NCBI GenBank assembly: GCA_014607495.2 | Contig: CP053171.1 | Span: 124,001 to 188,000 of the forward strand | DNA: 64,000 nt | Direction of reading: 5' to 3' | Source: Carposina sasakii | Taxonomy: Eukaryota > Arthropoda > Insecta > Lepidoptera > Carposinidae | Shown here: one piece after another, positions 42,801 to 54,800 of the stretch | How positions within the stretch are numbered: position 1 is the stretch's first letter | How the letters are laid out: each line of letters begins with the position of its first letter | Program-made: the position numbers and the translations under genes | The notes under the pieces: generated by a model | What the model was told of the DNA's origin: nothing | The model's input: the letters and a program-made list of their open reading frames with translations, nothing else | Database searches by the model: none

Positions 42801-45800
42801 CAACTACAGACACTTGTTTAACTCTTGTGGCTAATTAGTCATCTCCAGGACCCTTAGACTGGATATCGGAAGTTTGGGTGTGGGATAACTCTAACTGGTG
42901 TCTAGTGGTATATGGTAGTGAGTGAGACAGTGACCCCCATGTCACTATACATATCACTATCAGGTCAAGGCAGAGGGCAATTAGTCTACCATATCTGTAT
43001 CATAATTTAAATCATGGTTTCTCCAAAAAACTGTCAACAATATCTCAACCGCGATCTAATGATCAGTGAGATCAGCATATTGTCATAATTTGGTTGAACT
43101 GATATTAACACACAACCCGTTGCAACAACCCCATATGGAGCAGTTCCCACCACCTGGTTAGCAAGCTCATCTGCAGGTTGTCCAGGGGCTTCAATGTTTT
43201 GACATTTTCCATCGGCGTTCGTTGTTACACCAATAGGTAGTAGTTAGGCTTCATCACGTGATTTGACGAACGCGCGAACTTAGTCCTCCCATTCATTGGA
43301 GCAAATGTTTCGATAACGAACCTCTAGCGATTCGATCAAGATATATGCTACTTTGTCTAAGCCCCCAGGACACCCCACGTGGCAGGTGCCGGCGCTTACA
43401 TAGCGCGCTATCGCTCAACTTGACACACTTCGCTATCTCTGCCTTGCCGACTACACGCACCGCCCCGATAACCTATCGCCAGATAATCGCGAAGGCGCGG
43501 GTTGATTGTGATATTAGCAAATAAACACGCCAATACCACCTGCTTTAGTAATAGTACTTTACAATATTGATAGATCTATATCTTACTAATATAAAAGCGA
43601 GATATTAATCGATGTTTGAAATTTCTAATACAAACCTAAGTGTGTAGGTAGTCATGGATGGTCAAAAGCTATCACATCTTTATAACCATGACCAACCATC
43701 TAGCTTGTACGAGTAATGCCCATAAAGGGCCTGTTGTGGTCAGTGTCGAAGCATTCAGCATCGGCACGAACGAGTACGGGGTTGGTCATAATAATTATGT
43801 TGAGTGGTAACTATTCGTATACCATAAAATTATTAATAAAGAAATGGAAAAAATTCCTCACCCGGGTGGGAATCGAACCCACGACCTCTGCATTCCGCAT
43901 GCCATATTCGTATACCCACGAACATACGTCCATTCACAGTTCACCTCCACCCCCTCACAGCCAGCTGACGATGCGACATAGATCGATTGATTTACGTAAA
44001 TACACGTCAGACAGAAACCTTGATCTTGATTAAAATACACGATTCTAATCAAAAATACTTGGTGTGTTGCAGTATTTAGGTAATAGGTATTATACTAAGA
44101 TCATTGGAACTGGCAGGCTGTTTTAAATAAATTGGCTTTTGACACCATTGTGTACCTAATATTTATTTATTTATTATGGATATATAAACTTAATGGTTAC
44201 CAGAAATAGTTACCATACATTTCTAACCTTCACGCTTATGGGCAAAGTAGGATAGGTAGAAAAGTGCGGATAAGGACGTATAGTATGCGTACGATTTTTC
44301 CAATTGTCAGTTACCCTACCTATCTAAAGGATAAGATTGGTGCTGTCTTTCTCTAAAAACAAGGTCAAGATGGAGAATCATTACAATATTTACAGGCATT
44401 GATATAATTTGATGATATGATCATACGATCGCCGACGACGTAGTAGTAGGAAGAGTAGACGTCAAAAAGATTGGAAAAAAGTTCTTGTTTCTCTCTTCGT
44501 CTCTATAAACTCATAAATAGTGCGAGCGCGACAGCATGCCAAACTATTACATTTAGCTACAGAGAGAGAGGGAGAAAGAGCCAAATAAATATTGTCTCCA
44601 TCTGTAGGTACATACTTATAAAGTGCATGTAAATGTAGTTACAAGTCATATCGCGCTAGCGGCGTCTCACGTATTCCGATAAAGATAGATATGGACAGCG
44701 AACCGCAACATCGCGACCTTGTGATAAACCGAGTTCACACAAATGTTGCCAACTGCTCACACCAAAAGAAAAGTGCCAACTGAATCACTTGCAAGCAATG
44801 CAAATTATACCATTATCTTTAGCCTATTGCAGTCCACTGCTGGACGTAGGCCTCCCCCTGAGGGTGCCACAAGGCTACTGCCATAGGAGGGCTTTTGCCC
44901 ATAGTCACCACGCTGGGCAGACGGGTTGGTGACCGCAGTGTTATTTTCGGACTATATAGTCAACAGGGGAGGCGCTGCTGCCAGCGTCCCGGAAACCCTT
45001 AATCGCCTCGTACGATACCCACGGACAGGCATGGGGTGGTACACACTCTACTCTGCCGGCACCACGCGGCCAACAACTCTAGCTTACATCCCATTAATTC
45101 ATTGACTTCTAACTGCCGTACGTACCTACGTAAAACCACGCCCTCTTTACGGTGTCGTCATGCGAAATGTTCCTTTAAGGCGCTATTCTAGTACATGAGC
45201 CGCTCCTGTATGACATAGGCTCGAGTTGCTTCGGAGTGGTAAACCTTACCTGAAGAGGCCCTCCCGCTTCACCATGTACCGGAAGGTTTCGAAGATGGTG
45301 CTGTTGTGCGCCGTCCGCAGCGACTGCATCCGCGTCTGCAACCAACACAAACACATCTTACACACATACACACAGCTGTGTACTACAAATGGAGAAGTCT
45401 GAACTGGAGGATCATAAAGAGCAGGACCGTATACCATAGCGGGGCCAGGTGTAAAAGATCAGTGGACAAATCGAGACACCGCTGAGTCCTTAGTCGACTA
45501 TTACGATATAATTCCTGTGAAGCCCTGCATCAGTACAGAAAATAAAATTGTATCTGGAACTTCAGGGTCTTCTCATGGTTCCTTTAGGTAAAGGCGAAGG
45601 GCAACCGCTGCGACTATTGTGATTACACATCAGAACTGTGTTGCCAAGGTCGATCAAGGCTGTCACCGGCGACCACCACTTAAGGAACTAACATCATGTC
45701 GGTAAACAAACACTTAGCCGTAGCAAACCTCAACAAAACACGAACAGCGAGTACCCGCAACCGGCAATTTAAAAAAAATTGTAAAGAAACACTGAAATGA

Positions 45801-48800
45801 CAAACCTGTGATTTAGCCATCAGGGCCGCAATCAAATCCGATGACTCAATCACGTTAGAAAAATTATAGATTAACCGTTTAACAAACAAGATTTTTAATC
45901 GTCAGTTGTGCGGAGACAGCTTGTAATTTAGGGCCCATATAAATGGTGCGGAAGCGGCGCGCTCGGCATCAGTATGGCGACCAGGCTGGCGCTTGTGATG
46001 TGCGCGCTGGCGGCACTGGCGCGCGCCAAGACCGAGATGGACCCCGAGATGGCGGAGCTGGCCGCCATGCTGCGCGAGAACTGCGGCGACGAGACCGGCG
46101 TCGACCTGGCGCTACTGGACCAGGTCAACGCGGGGGCCAAGCTCATGGACGACGCCAAGCTCAAGTGCTACATGAAGTGCGTGATGGAGACCGCGGGCAT
46201 GTTCGGCGAGGGCGCGGTGGACGTGGAGGCGGTGGTGGCCATGCTGCCCGAGGACTTCCGCTCGCGCAACGAGGCCATGCTGCGCGCATGCGGCTCGCGG
46301 CCCGGCGCCGACGACTGCGACGTGGCGTGGCAGACGCAGCGCTGCTGGCAGGACGGCAACCCCGAAGACTACTTCATCATCTAGCGCACGACACTGTTCC
46401 TATCTCACATCCAATAAAGGATCGAATAGAGTATCGCATTTTATTCCCTCTGTACTTTCTATTTGTTGTATTTTCAGCAAAGCCAAATCCTCTTCACTCA
46501 AAAATCAGTTTCCAATAGGAAGTCACATTTATTGCTAATGGGTGCCTTACCCTTTTTCCAATATCATGCTGGTAAATTTCAACATAGCAATTTAATACCA
46601 GACATCATATAATTTACAATGTAAGTCAAACTTTTACTGAACTACCTACCTATGTACCAACATACTTATGTATTTTTAATAAATTTTACTTTTGAAGAAA
46701 CTATTCAACTATGTTAATTAGCCTAACTTTGACTCATAATAATTAATATTTTCTATGTTATTTCTAATAAGTATTTCTAGACTGGTACCCTGTACTGTAC
46801 TGTAAGGTACAGTTTGTTAATTCAGTTTCCATCATTTTTATTTCTGTTAATATTCAATAACAATAGGATTTCTACACCAACTGTGCAAAGTAATATAAAT
46901 ATTCTCTCACAATAAATATTAAATAAATAAAGGTAGGTGCTATATTTTATGCACATTGATGAAATGATGACAACTACATTAGTTACAACGTATTGAATGA
47001 AATGTGTTTCCCATTTAAATTAATTACTGTCTTCAATAAAACAAGAACATAATACCAACCAGAATGACTCATAATAAATGTAAGAAACTGTCTGTCACAA
47101 AATGGATATTCATGAAATTGTAAATGAAATAGATTAGGTAAACACACTACAAACAACATTTATTATTGATTCTGAGATGATAGAATAAAATTGTGACTTT
47201 CATAATTATAATTTTGTTAGTTACCTGCAGTTGATTAATATTCACTTGCAACTAATGCATACACAATTACACATTCCTACAAAACTTGCAAATCAAATAT
47301 AATGCATAATTCCAAGATTTTGTCATAACCATAATTTATCTTGAACATCTTATAAGAGTATTTATAGTTGTAGTTAATCATGGTCAATATCTGGCCATAT
47401 TACAGAAGATTAATTTATTTAGTGTATTTCTAGTGCATTTGACATGTAATGACATCAAATACCTAGGTAGCTACAGAGACATCTGCAGATTATTTCGCCT
47501 ATGTGTATGATGGGGTTTAAGCCTCAGTCTTATCTTATTAAAATTTAGGTTATAAGGGTGTCAGCATGCAGTATCTCTACATGACACATAGAGTAATATC
47601 TGTGGGGCATTCCATGTAAAATAAATAGGAAAATGACCAAAAATTAGGAAAGTCACAGTCGTGTTCCTGAAAGGGGGTAGCCGGAACTATCTACTAATGA
47701 GAGTCTCACTCTGGCTATAACTTGTCACCGATGAATTTCCATCTGTCCTGTGGCTATAGGATCTCCTTTGTGAACCTGCAGTTCTGGCTAACCCATCTGA
47801 GAGTACACCCTAGAGTACCTTAGTCAACTCTAAGGCATGCATGGAAGGAGATGCAGGATTTAAATTGTCATTGTCATATTTACCACTTAGAATTAAATGT
47901 CTACCAACCTACTTAAAATAAATTATAAAGGTTTGGCTCAGTGTTGCCAGACTTCCCGATTTTTTAAATCAAAATTAAATGTCCCGCACGAGACAGGCTC
48001 AGTCCCTCTTTTCAGGAATAACTCGACAGTGCATGTAGGATACTGAGAAAGCGCAGGCAGGTGGCACAGAAGTGGACTGAACTTTCTTTGGATATAGATC
48101 TTCTTAAACATAATTTGAACTCAAATTAAAAATAAATATTCAAAAACTTTTGATTATAAGGTAAAGGGCCCGATTATGAGACATATTTTAAGGTAGGTCG
48201 AACATTATCACTGTTTAAAAGTGCATTTGAGAGAAAAATACCATTTGAATGGTTTTATACTATTTTTATATGATTATTAGATTGGTATTATATATTTAAA
48301 CTTAATTTTAATTAAAAAATAAAGAAAAATTACAGATTTTATAAGCAACCTCTATGACCCCTTTTATGAGACAGTTTGAAGCCGTATGGCCCTGATGTCT
48401 CATGAAGGAGGTCCCTATTTATGAGACAACTAAAAAATAATAAAATCGATTGTTGTATTAGATTTTTATTAGTATGAGATCATTTTTAATACAATATCAG
48501 TCATTTAAATATCACTAAAGTAGCGAATTAAATTTTTTTCAAAAATTTAACGATAAATTAGCGTATAATGTAAAAAAAAAATATTTTTCCGTTTTTAATT
48601 TTTCCTGTAGTTTTCTTTTTTCGTCCAGTAATTCCTTTCTTTTCTGTTTTATCTCCTCCTGCTGCTTTAAATTTTCTTGTTCCAATTGAGAATTATACCA
48701 TTCATCTGAAGTTCCTACACAAGGTAATTTTGGCTTACCAGTTTTCTCAAGTCGACTCCTTTTCTTTTTTGGTAAATATTTGACTGGTAAAGTAAATATT

Positions 48801-51800
48801 TCTTTCAATGGTTTTTTAGGCGAGTTATCTGAAATTAAAAATGATTAAATAACTTAAATTATAAATAATTGTTTAAATAATCTCACACACCTTTTTTTCT
48901 AGCCTTTGGTGAAGTTTTCTGCGATGCTTGTCCATCAAATGATTCACTAAAATTCTCTTGATTGTTTTCAAATTCAAAAAAATTAAAATTTTCATAAAAC
49001 GAATCAAAAAATAACACGTGAAATGTACAAACCTTGCTGTTCATCCTGGTTGATGGGATAGATTTCGGTCGAAAGCCCTATACTATCAGAATCATTCTAT
49101 TCTTTAAAATTTGAATTAACTATCGAATGTGTTATTGTTTGTTTACAATTGGTTACAGCTTCTGGCATGTTATTAGCATTCAATGATTCTCCATTCTTTA
49201 TTTGAAGTGGTATATCATATACAGCTTCATATGAAAAATAATTCTCATTAATATTATCTTGGTCGCTATTTATCATATTCAGATTCTCATCAAAAATGAG
49301 GATAGGTATCCTCGTACTTAATTGCTGTGGTTTCCTTATTGACAGCTCTGGATGTCGTTTTCTAAAACTTTCATACCAGTGCCGGCTAGGACGATCATTG
49401 GTAAACGGATTCTTTTTGTCGATACTGATAACATATTTTTGTACACTATCCAACAGTTCATTTTTAGTCACAGGTGCTCAAATTTCAGCTCTATGCAATA
49501 TCCACTTCACAATCTCATCTTCTTCATTATCTGACAAAACTGTTCCAGGACCAGTCTTACTCTTAGATTTTTCTGAATTTAAATTTTTCTTTCTGCCTAG
49601 AGTCGCAACTTTGGGATACCAAAAGCAGTAGCAGCTTTTCTCAACGATATTCCTGTCTTTGATCGCTTTTAAAGCTTTTTCAACGTTTTCACGGCTGTAA
49701 TTTATTCTTTTCCTTTTTTTTTTCTTGGAATTAACATTTTAATCATTGGAAGTTTGTACATGCTTTTTAACAGGCTTACTTTGTTTTCTTGTTCCTGATT
49801 GCGTTGATTTTTTAGCCGTTTTTTCAATTAGCTTTTTTTTTAGAATCTGAAATATGAAATGAATTAACATTATATTAATTTTGAAGATATTTATTAAATT
49901 AAGCTTAAGATAAGCTTAATCAGCAAACTTTAATTATTACAACCGCTGTTACTAAGAATGTTATGGAGGCAATAAACGAAAAACTCGAAGCAGTATCAGC
50001 AGAGAATAAAGAACAGAAAACACAAGTAATGAAACTGCAGCAGCAAATTGATATGGAAAAGCGGAAGAATAATCTGATATTCTTTGGCATCGAAGACTCA
50101 AATATGAGAGAAGCTGAGCTTGTGGACCATATAAAAGATATCATTCTAGAAGCGGGAGTTCATATTGACTGTCAAGAAATCAATAATGTGCACAGGATTG
50201 GGGCTCCAAGCAACAAAGCTCGCCCAATACTAGTCACTTTAACAACATTGTGGAAAAAACACCTTATACTGAAAAACAAGTCGAATCTCCCACAAGGTAC
50301 TTATATCAAGGAGGACTTCCCGAAACATGTCTTAGAAACGAGAAAGCAATTGCTACCAGTGTTAGAAGAAGAAAGGAATAAAGGAAATATAGCATACATA
50401 AAATATGATAAACTGGTGGTGAGAAAACCTAACAGTACCTACCGCGAGAAGAGAAAGAGAGAAGACACAAAATCACCAAAGACACCAATACAAAAGAAAG
50501 TCAACAACAACACAAAAAACTAATATCTGCCCCCACCGACCGGAATGACATAGCAACAAACATATTAAAACAAACTTTAAGATCAATCACCCCAAGCCGG
50601 CTAGTCACCGTGGGGGAAGATGACTACTACCCTCCAAATGTTAAAAAATATCCAAACAGAATTTGCCTTCACATAATAACGTACAACGTCCTTTCTTTGA
50701 AATCAGATGAGAAACTATCAGAACTTGTATTGGCCCTGGAAAAAATTAATTGGAATATAATTGGGCTTAGTGAAGTGAGACGCTTCGGGGAAGGTATAGA
50801 AGAACATGATGGCTTCATCCTTTATTATAAGGGGAAACACCGGGAAAGTATGGAGTGGGCTTCCTAATTAAGCAAGATACAAAGAAATATATAGAAGAAT
50901 TCATAGGAGTGTCAGAACGAATAGCAATACTTAACATAAAAGTGCCATATAACAATAAAAGGTGGACAATAATACAAATATATTCGCCAACGGAACAGTC
51001 TACAAACACTGAAATAGACTCATTTTACACTCACCTTGCAAAATCTATAAGAGAAAACTCACACAGCAACCTAATAGTAATGGGAGACTTCAATGCGCGA
51101 ACGGGAAGCAGAAGAAATGGTGAAGAGCTGATTTTGGGTCCTCACTGCTCAGGCATAAGAACAAGAAATGGAGAAAAGCTTATTCAGATGGCACATGAAA
51201 ATAACTTAAAAATACTAAACAGTCAATACAAAACCCGACCAACAAATAGGTGGACCTGGATATCCCCGGACAGTCTCTATAAAAATGAAATTGACTACAT
51301 TCTCTCTAATAAAAGCAACACCTTCCATGATTGCAGGGTAATAAATAACCTAAACTACAATACTAACCATCGAGCAGTCAGGGCTAAACTTATAATCAAC
51401 ACTACTAAGAATAATAGACCATTCAAAGCCAAAACCCAAATTACTTTAACAACCATAGACTCGGAAAAATTAAAACATAAACTAAATAATTTTTTAAAAG
51501 ACACAGAACATTTAGGCACGCAAGAAAAGTACAACAAATTACAAGACATTTTTAATGAGAAAACAACCAAAAGTAAAAGTAGCAAAAAAGAAAGTTGGCT
51601 ATCGGAAGAAACAAATAAACTGCTGAAATCCAGAGCAGAATTATTTAGTATACATGATAAAACAAGAGAAACAAGGAAAGCTATAACAGAAATAAGTAAG
51701 CAAATTAATAAGAATATGAGAAGGGACAAGCTACAGTTTAGACTGCAAACTTTTGAAGATTGCATAAAGAGGACAGGTGGTATAAAGAAAGCTGTGAAAC

Positions 51801-54800
51801 AACTAACCGAAAAGATAGACTGGATACCTAGCATGAAAGGCACAGGGAACAAAATTCTTACTAACAGACAGGAAATAATCACAACGGCGACAACGTTCTT
51901 TAAAAATTTATACACAAGTCACAGCACTTCATCAACAATAATTCTAGACGAAGAGGAAGATGTCCCGGATATTATGTCATCAGAGGTGGAAGTCGCCATA
52001 ATGTCTCAAAAGAAAAATAAAGCCCCAGGTTCAGACGGTATCACAAATGAAGTTCTGATTGCAAACAAAGACATTGTAACACCAATAATGAAATCTATAT
52101 TTAATGAAGTCATAGAAACCGAAATAATCCCAGACCAGTGGCCAACATCAACAATAACCTTATTACACAAGAAAGGAGATAAAAGAGACATAAACAATTA
52201 CCGGCCTATTAGCTTGATGTCGAATATCTACAAAGTTTTCGCCAAAATACTACTAAACAGGATGAATAAGATATTACAAGAAAATCAACCGAGGGAACAA
52301 GCAGGCTTCAGAAAGAACTACTCTACTTTAGATCATATATTTGTTGTGAAGCAACTTTTCGAGAAAAGTAAAGAATATGGCTTGAAATTTTACTGCTGCT
52401 TTGTAGATTATCAAAAGGCATTTGATTCACTGGAACATCGTGGAATTTGGGAGGCTCTTAAGAAACAGGGTATTTCTCACAAATATATCAGAATAATTCG
52501 AAATGTATATCTTAATAGTACAGCAACAGTAAAACTGGACAGAGAGGGTGAGGTAATAAAGATCGAGAAAGGGGTTCGACAGGGGGACCCCTGTCACCTT
52601 CATTATTTACTGCAGTGCTGGAAGACGTTTTCCGAAATCTGGACTGGAAAAACCAGGGTCTTTTAATAAATGGGGAATACTTGTCACATCTACGGTTCGC
52701 AGACGACCTGATAATCCTATCAACAACAAAGAATGAATTGCAAATAATGCTCAATGACCTGGATAAACAAAGCCGAAAAAGTAGGACTTATTATGAACAC
52801 AGAAAAAAACAAAATGTATGACAAATGGGAACCAAGAACCAATTGTTATCAATAAGACCTTATAGACTATGTGAATGAATACACGTATTTAGGACAAACT
52901 ATATCACCAGCAGACTCGACCGAAATTGAAATAGAAACCAGAATCGGAAAATCTTGGAAATGCTACTGGAGCCTGAAAGAAGTCATGAAAAGTAAAGGTA
53001 ACATAGCCATCAAACGAAAACTTTTTAACACTTGTGTTCTGCCAGTCCTGACCTATGGCTGCCAAACATGGGCCCTTACCAAAGCCCAAGTAAAGAAACT
53101 ACAAACATGCCAAAATGCGATGGAAAGGAGCATGTTAGGAAAAAAGCTAGGATAGGATAAGAAAATAGATACTATTAAGAGTACCACAAAAACAAAAGAT
53201 GTTACAGAAACAATAAATAAATTAAAATGGAGATGGGCTGCACATACAATAGGGGAAATGATAAATGGTCCAAGATTACAATGAACTGGTATCCAAGATA
53301 CATGACAAGGAAGAGAGGGAGACCCTTTAGACGATGGGTGGACAGTATTAAGGCAGTGGCTGGAGGACCTGGACCAGGAAGGCGAGAGACAGGGAAAAGT
53401 GGAAACAATTGGAGGAGGCCTTTGTCAAAGGACAAACAGACATGGATGCTACATAGATATACTATAATATAATGTAAACCAATATAATGTAACCATTTCT
53501 GAATAAAGGCTATTATTATTATATTATATTAAATTAATAATTAAAATTAAATAAAACAACTAAGATACAAAATTGAGCATCCGTATGTTGTCATAGTTGG
53601 AGGTTAAGTTTATAATTTCAGTCAAATAAATGTGATATACTTACTTTAAAAATAATTATTTAAAGTTTTATGAATCAACAATGTTTCAAACTATGTGTAC
53701 ACGCTGTCTTTTTATAAATTATTAGTTATACTTAATTATTACTAATAATTATCAATTTCAATATAAACTGTCTCATCACACTGGGACTGCAGATAAATCA
53801 TATGTCCATATTGCGCGATACACCCGATAAAGTGTCTCATAAAATCGGACATGCAAGAAAAAAACTGTAGGTATTATGAGACACTCAAAAATAAAATATT
53901 TTCACTATTAATAACATAAAAATACTTTTACTGATTAAATTTACTACTCATTAGCTTTTAATTAATATATAACATACGTATAAAAGTCGCTAAAGCAATG
54001 TTTTTTGACCAGGATAATAATTAGATAATCATTGTAAGTTTTACTTCTTCTAGGTGTGAGTTTGAGTGCAAATTATGAACCAAGCAATTGTAATTTTTTT
54101 AACTGTATCTATTAAATAAAAAATTATAAAATGAATGAATTGCTTTAGGAACTTAATAAAATATGTACTTGTTGAAATTTTTATATTTAAGTTTACTTGA
54201 TTTTTTTTTATTATTTAACGCATTTTCCATTCGTGTATCATAAATATGGACATTGTCTCATAATCGGGCCCTTTACCTTATATGTTTTTATTACTATGTC
54301 CCACTTACGACAAAAAAACCCACTTTTTTTACTCAAAAAGTTTCTAAATCCCAACTTGCCAAAAAAATCTGGCAACACTGGTTTGGGTACACTTTTGGAA
54401 TGGAATACCTCACCAGACACAAAGAATAGAATTTCTTTATTTGCCATTATTATAGGGTATATTACAGATGGTAAATTATAATAAAAAATAGTACTGAATA
54501 GAAATCCTAATTGTATTCTACTAAAATCATTAATAAAGAAATGGAAAAAATTCCTCACCCAGGTGGGAATCGAACCCACGACCTCTGCATTCCGCGTGTC
54601 AGATTCTGCTAACTCTAGGTAAAGAACATTGTCACTAACAAAATGGATCCTAAGGTCTGAAATAAATGAAATTATTATTATAAACATAAAGCATACAAAA
54701 AAAGGTTAACCTAAAAAGTTTAATGAAAGAAATGTCCTTTATTTAATTCATTTAATTATGTAAATTGAGTTCAAAGACAAAACTTGTCAACTTGCCTACA

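Larger units (their letters stand above)
36300..45249 (-). other. mitoferrin intron 2, 9 kb
   Basis: Contains a mariner-type MITE, a short TA MITE, family A copies, a Helitron piece, a SINE and a family B copy, listed separately. No exon-like GC-rich island was seen apart from the repeat at 38860-39180. Confidence -1.
49903..53526 (+). mobile_element. RTE-type LINE inserted in the pogo-like element
   Basis: About 3.6 kb, from a 5' end already inside ORF1 to the 3' end AATAAAGGCTATTATTATTA. A possible 11-bp target duplication, TATTAAATTAA, stands at 49892-49902 and 53527-53537; it is AT-rich, so chance is possible. Opposite in strand to the transposase. Confidence -1.
48157..54280 (-). mobile_element. 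pogo/Tigger-like DNA transposon, deleted, carrying a LINE
   Basis: 27-bp perfect inverted ends (48157-48183 and 54254-54280; core GGGCCCGATTATGAGACA) flanked by TA on both sides. It encodes the transposase remnant at 48539-49740 on the - strand. Copies of TTATGAGACA cluster at both ends. Without the LINE it would be about 2.5 kb. Confidence -1.
47939..54380. mobile_element. hAT-like element (outermost of a nest)
   Basis: Inverted ends CAGTGTTGCCAGA (47939-47951) and TCTGGCAACACTG (54368-54380), flanked by GTTTGGCT and GTTTGGGT, an 8-bp target duplication with one mismatch. Eight-base duplications and CAG-starting ends fit hAT. Only about 320 bp belong to it; the rest is the inserted pogo-like element. 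Confidence -1.

Noticed and set aside
45943..46518. 191-residue + strand frame overlapping the OBP gene
   Set aside because: Arg/Gly-rich frame of GC-rich DNA. The other frame has a signal peptide and the six-cysteine OBP pattern.
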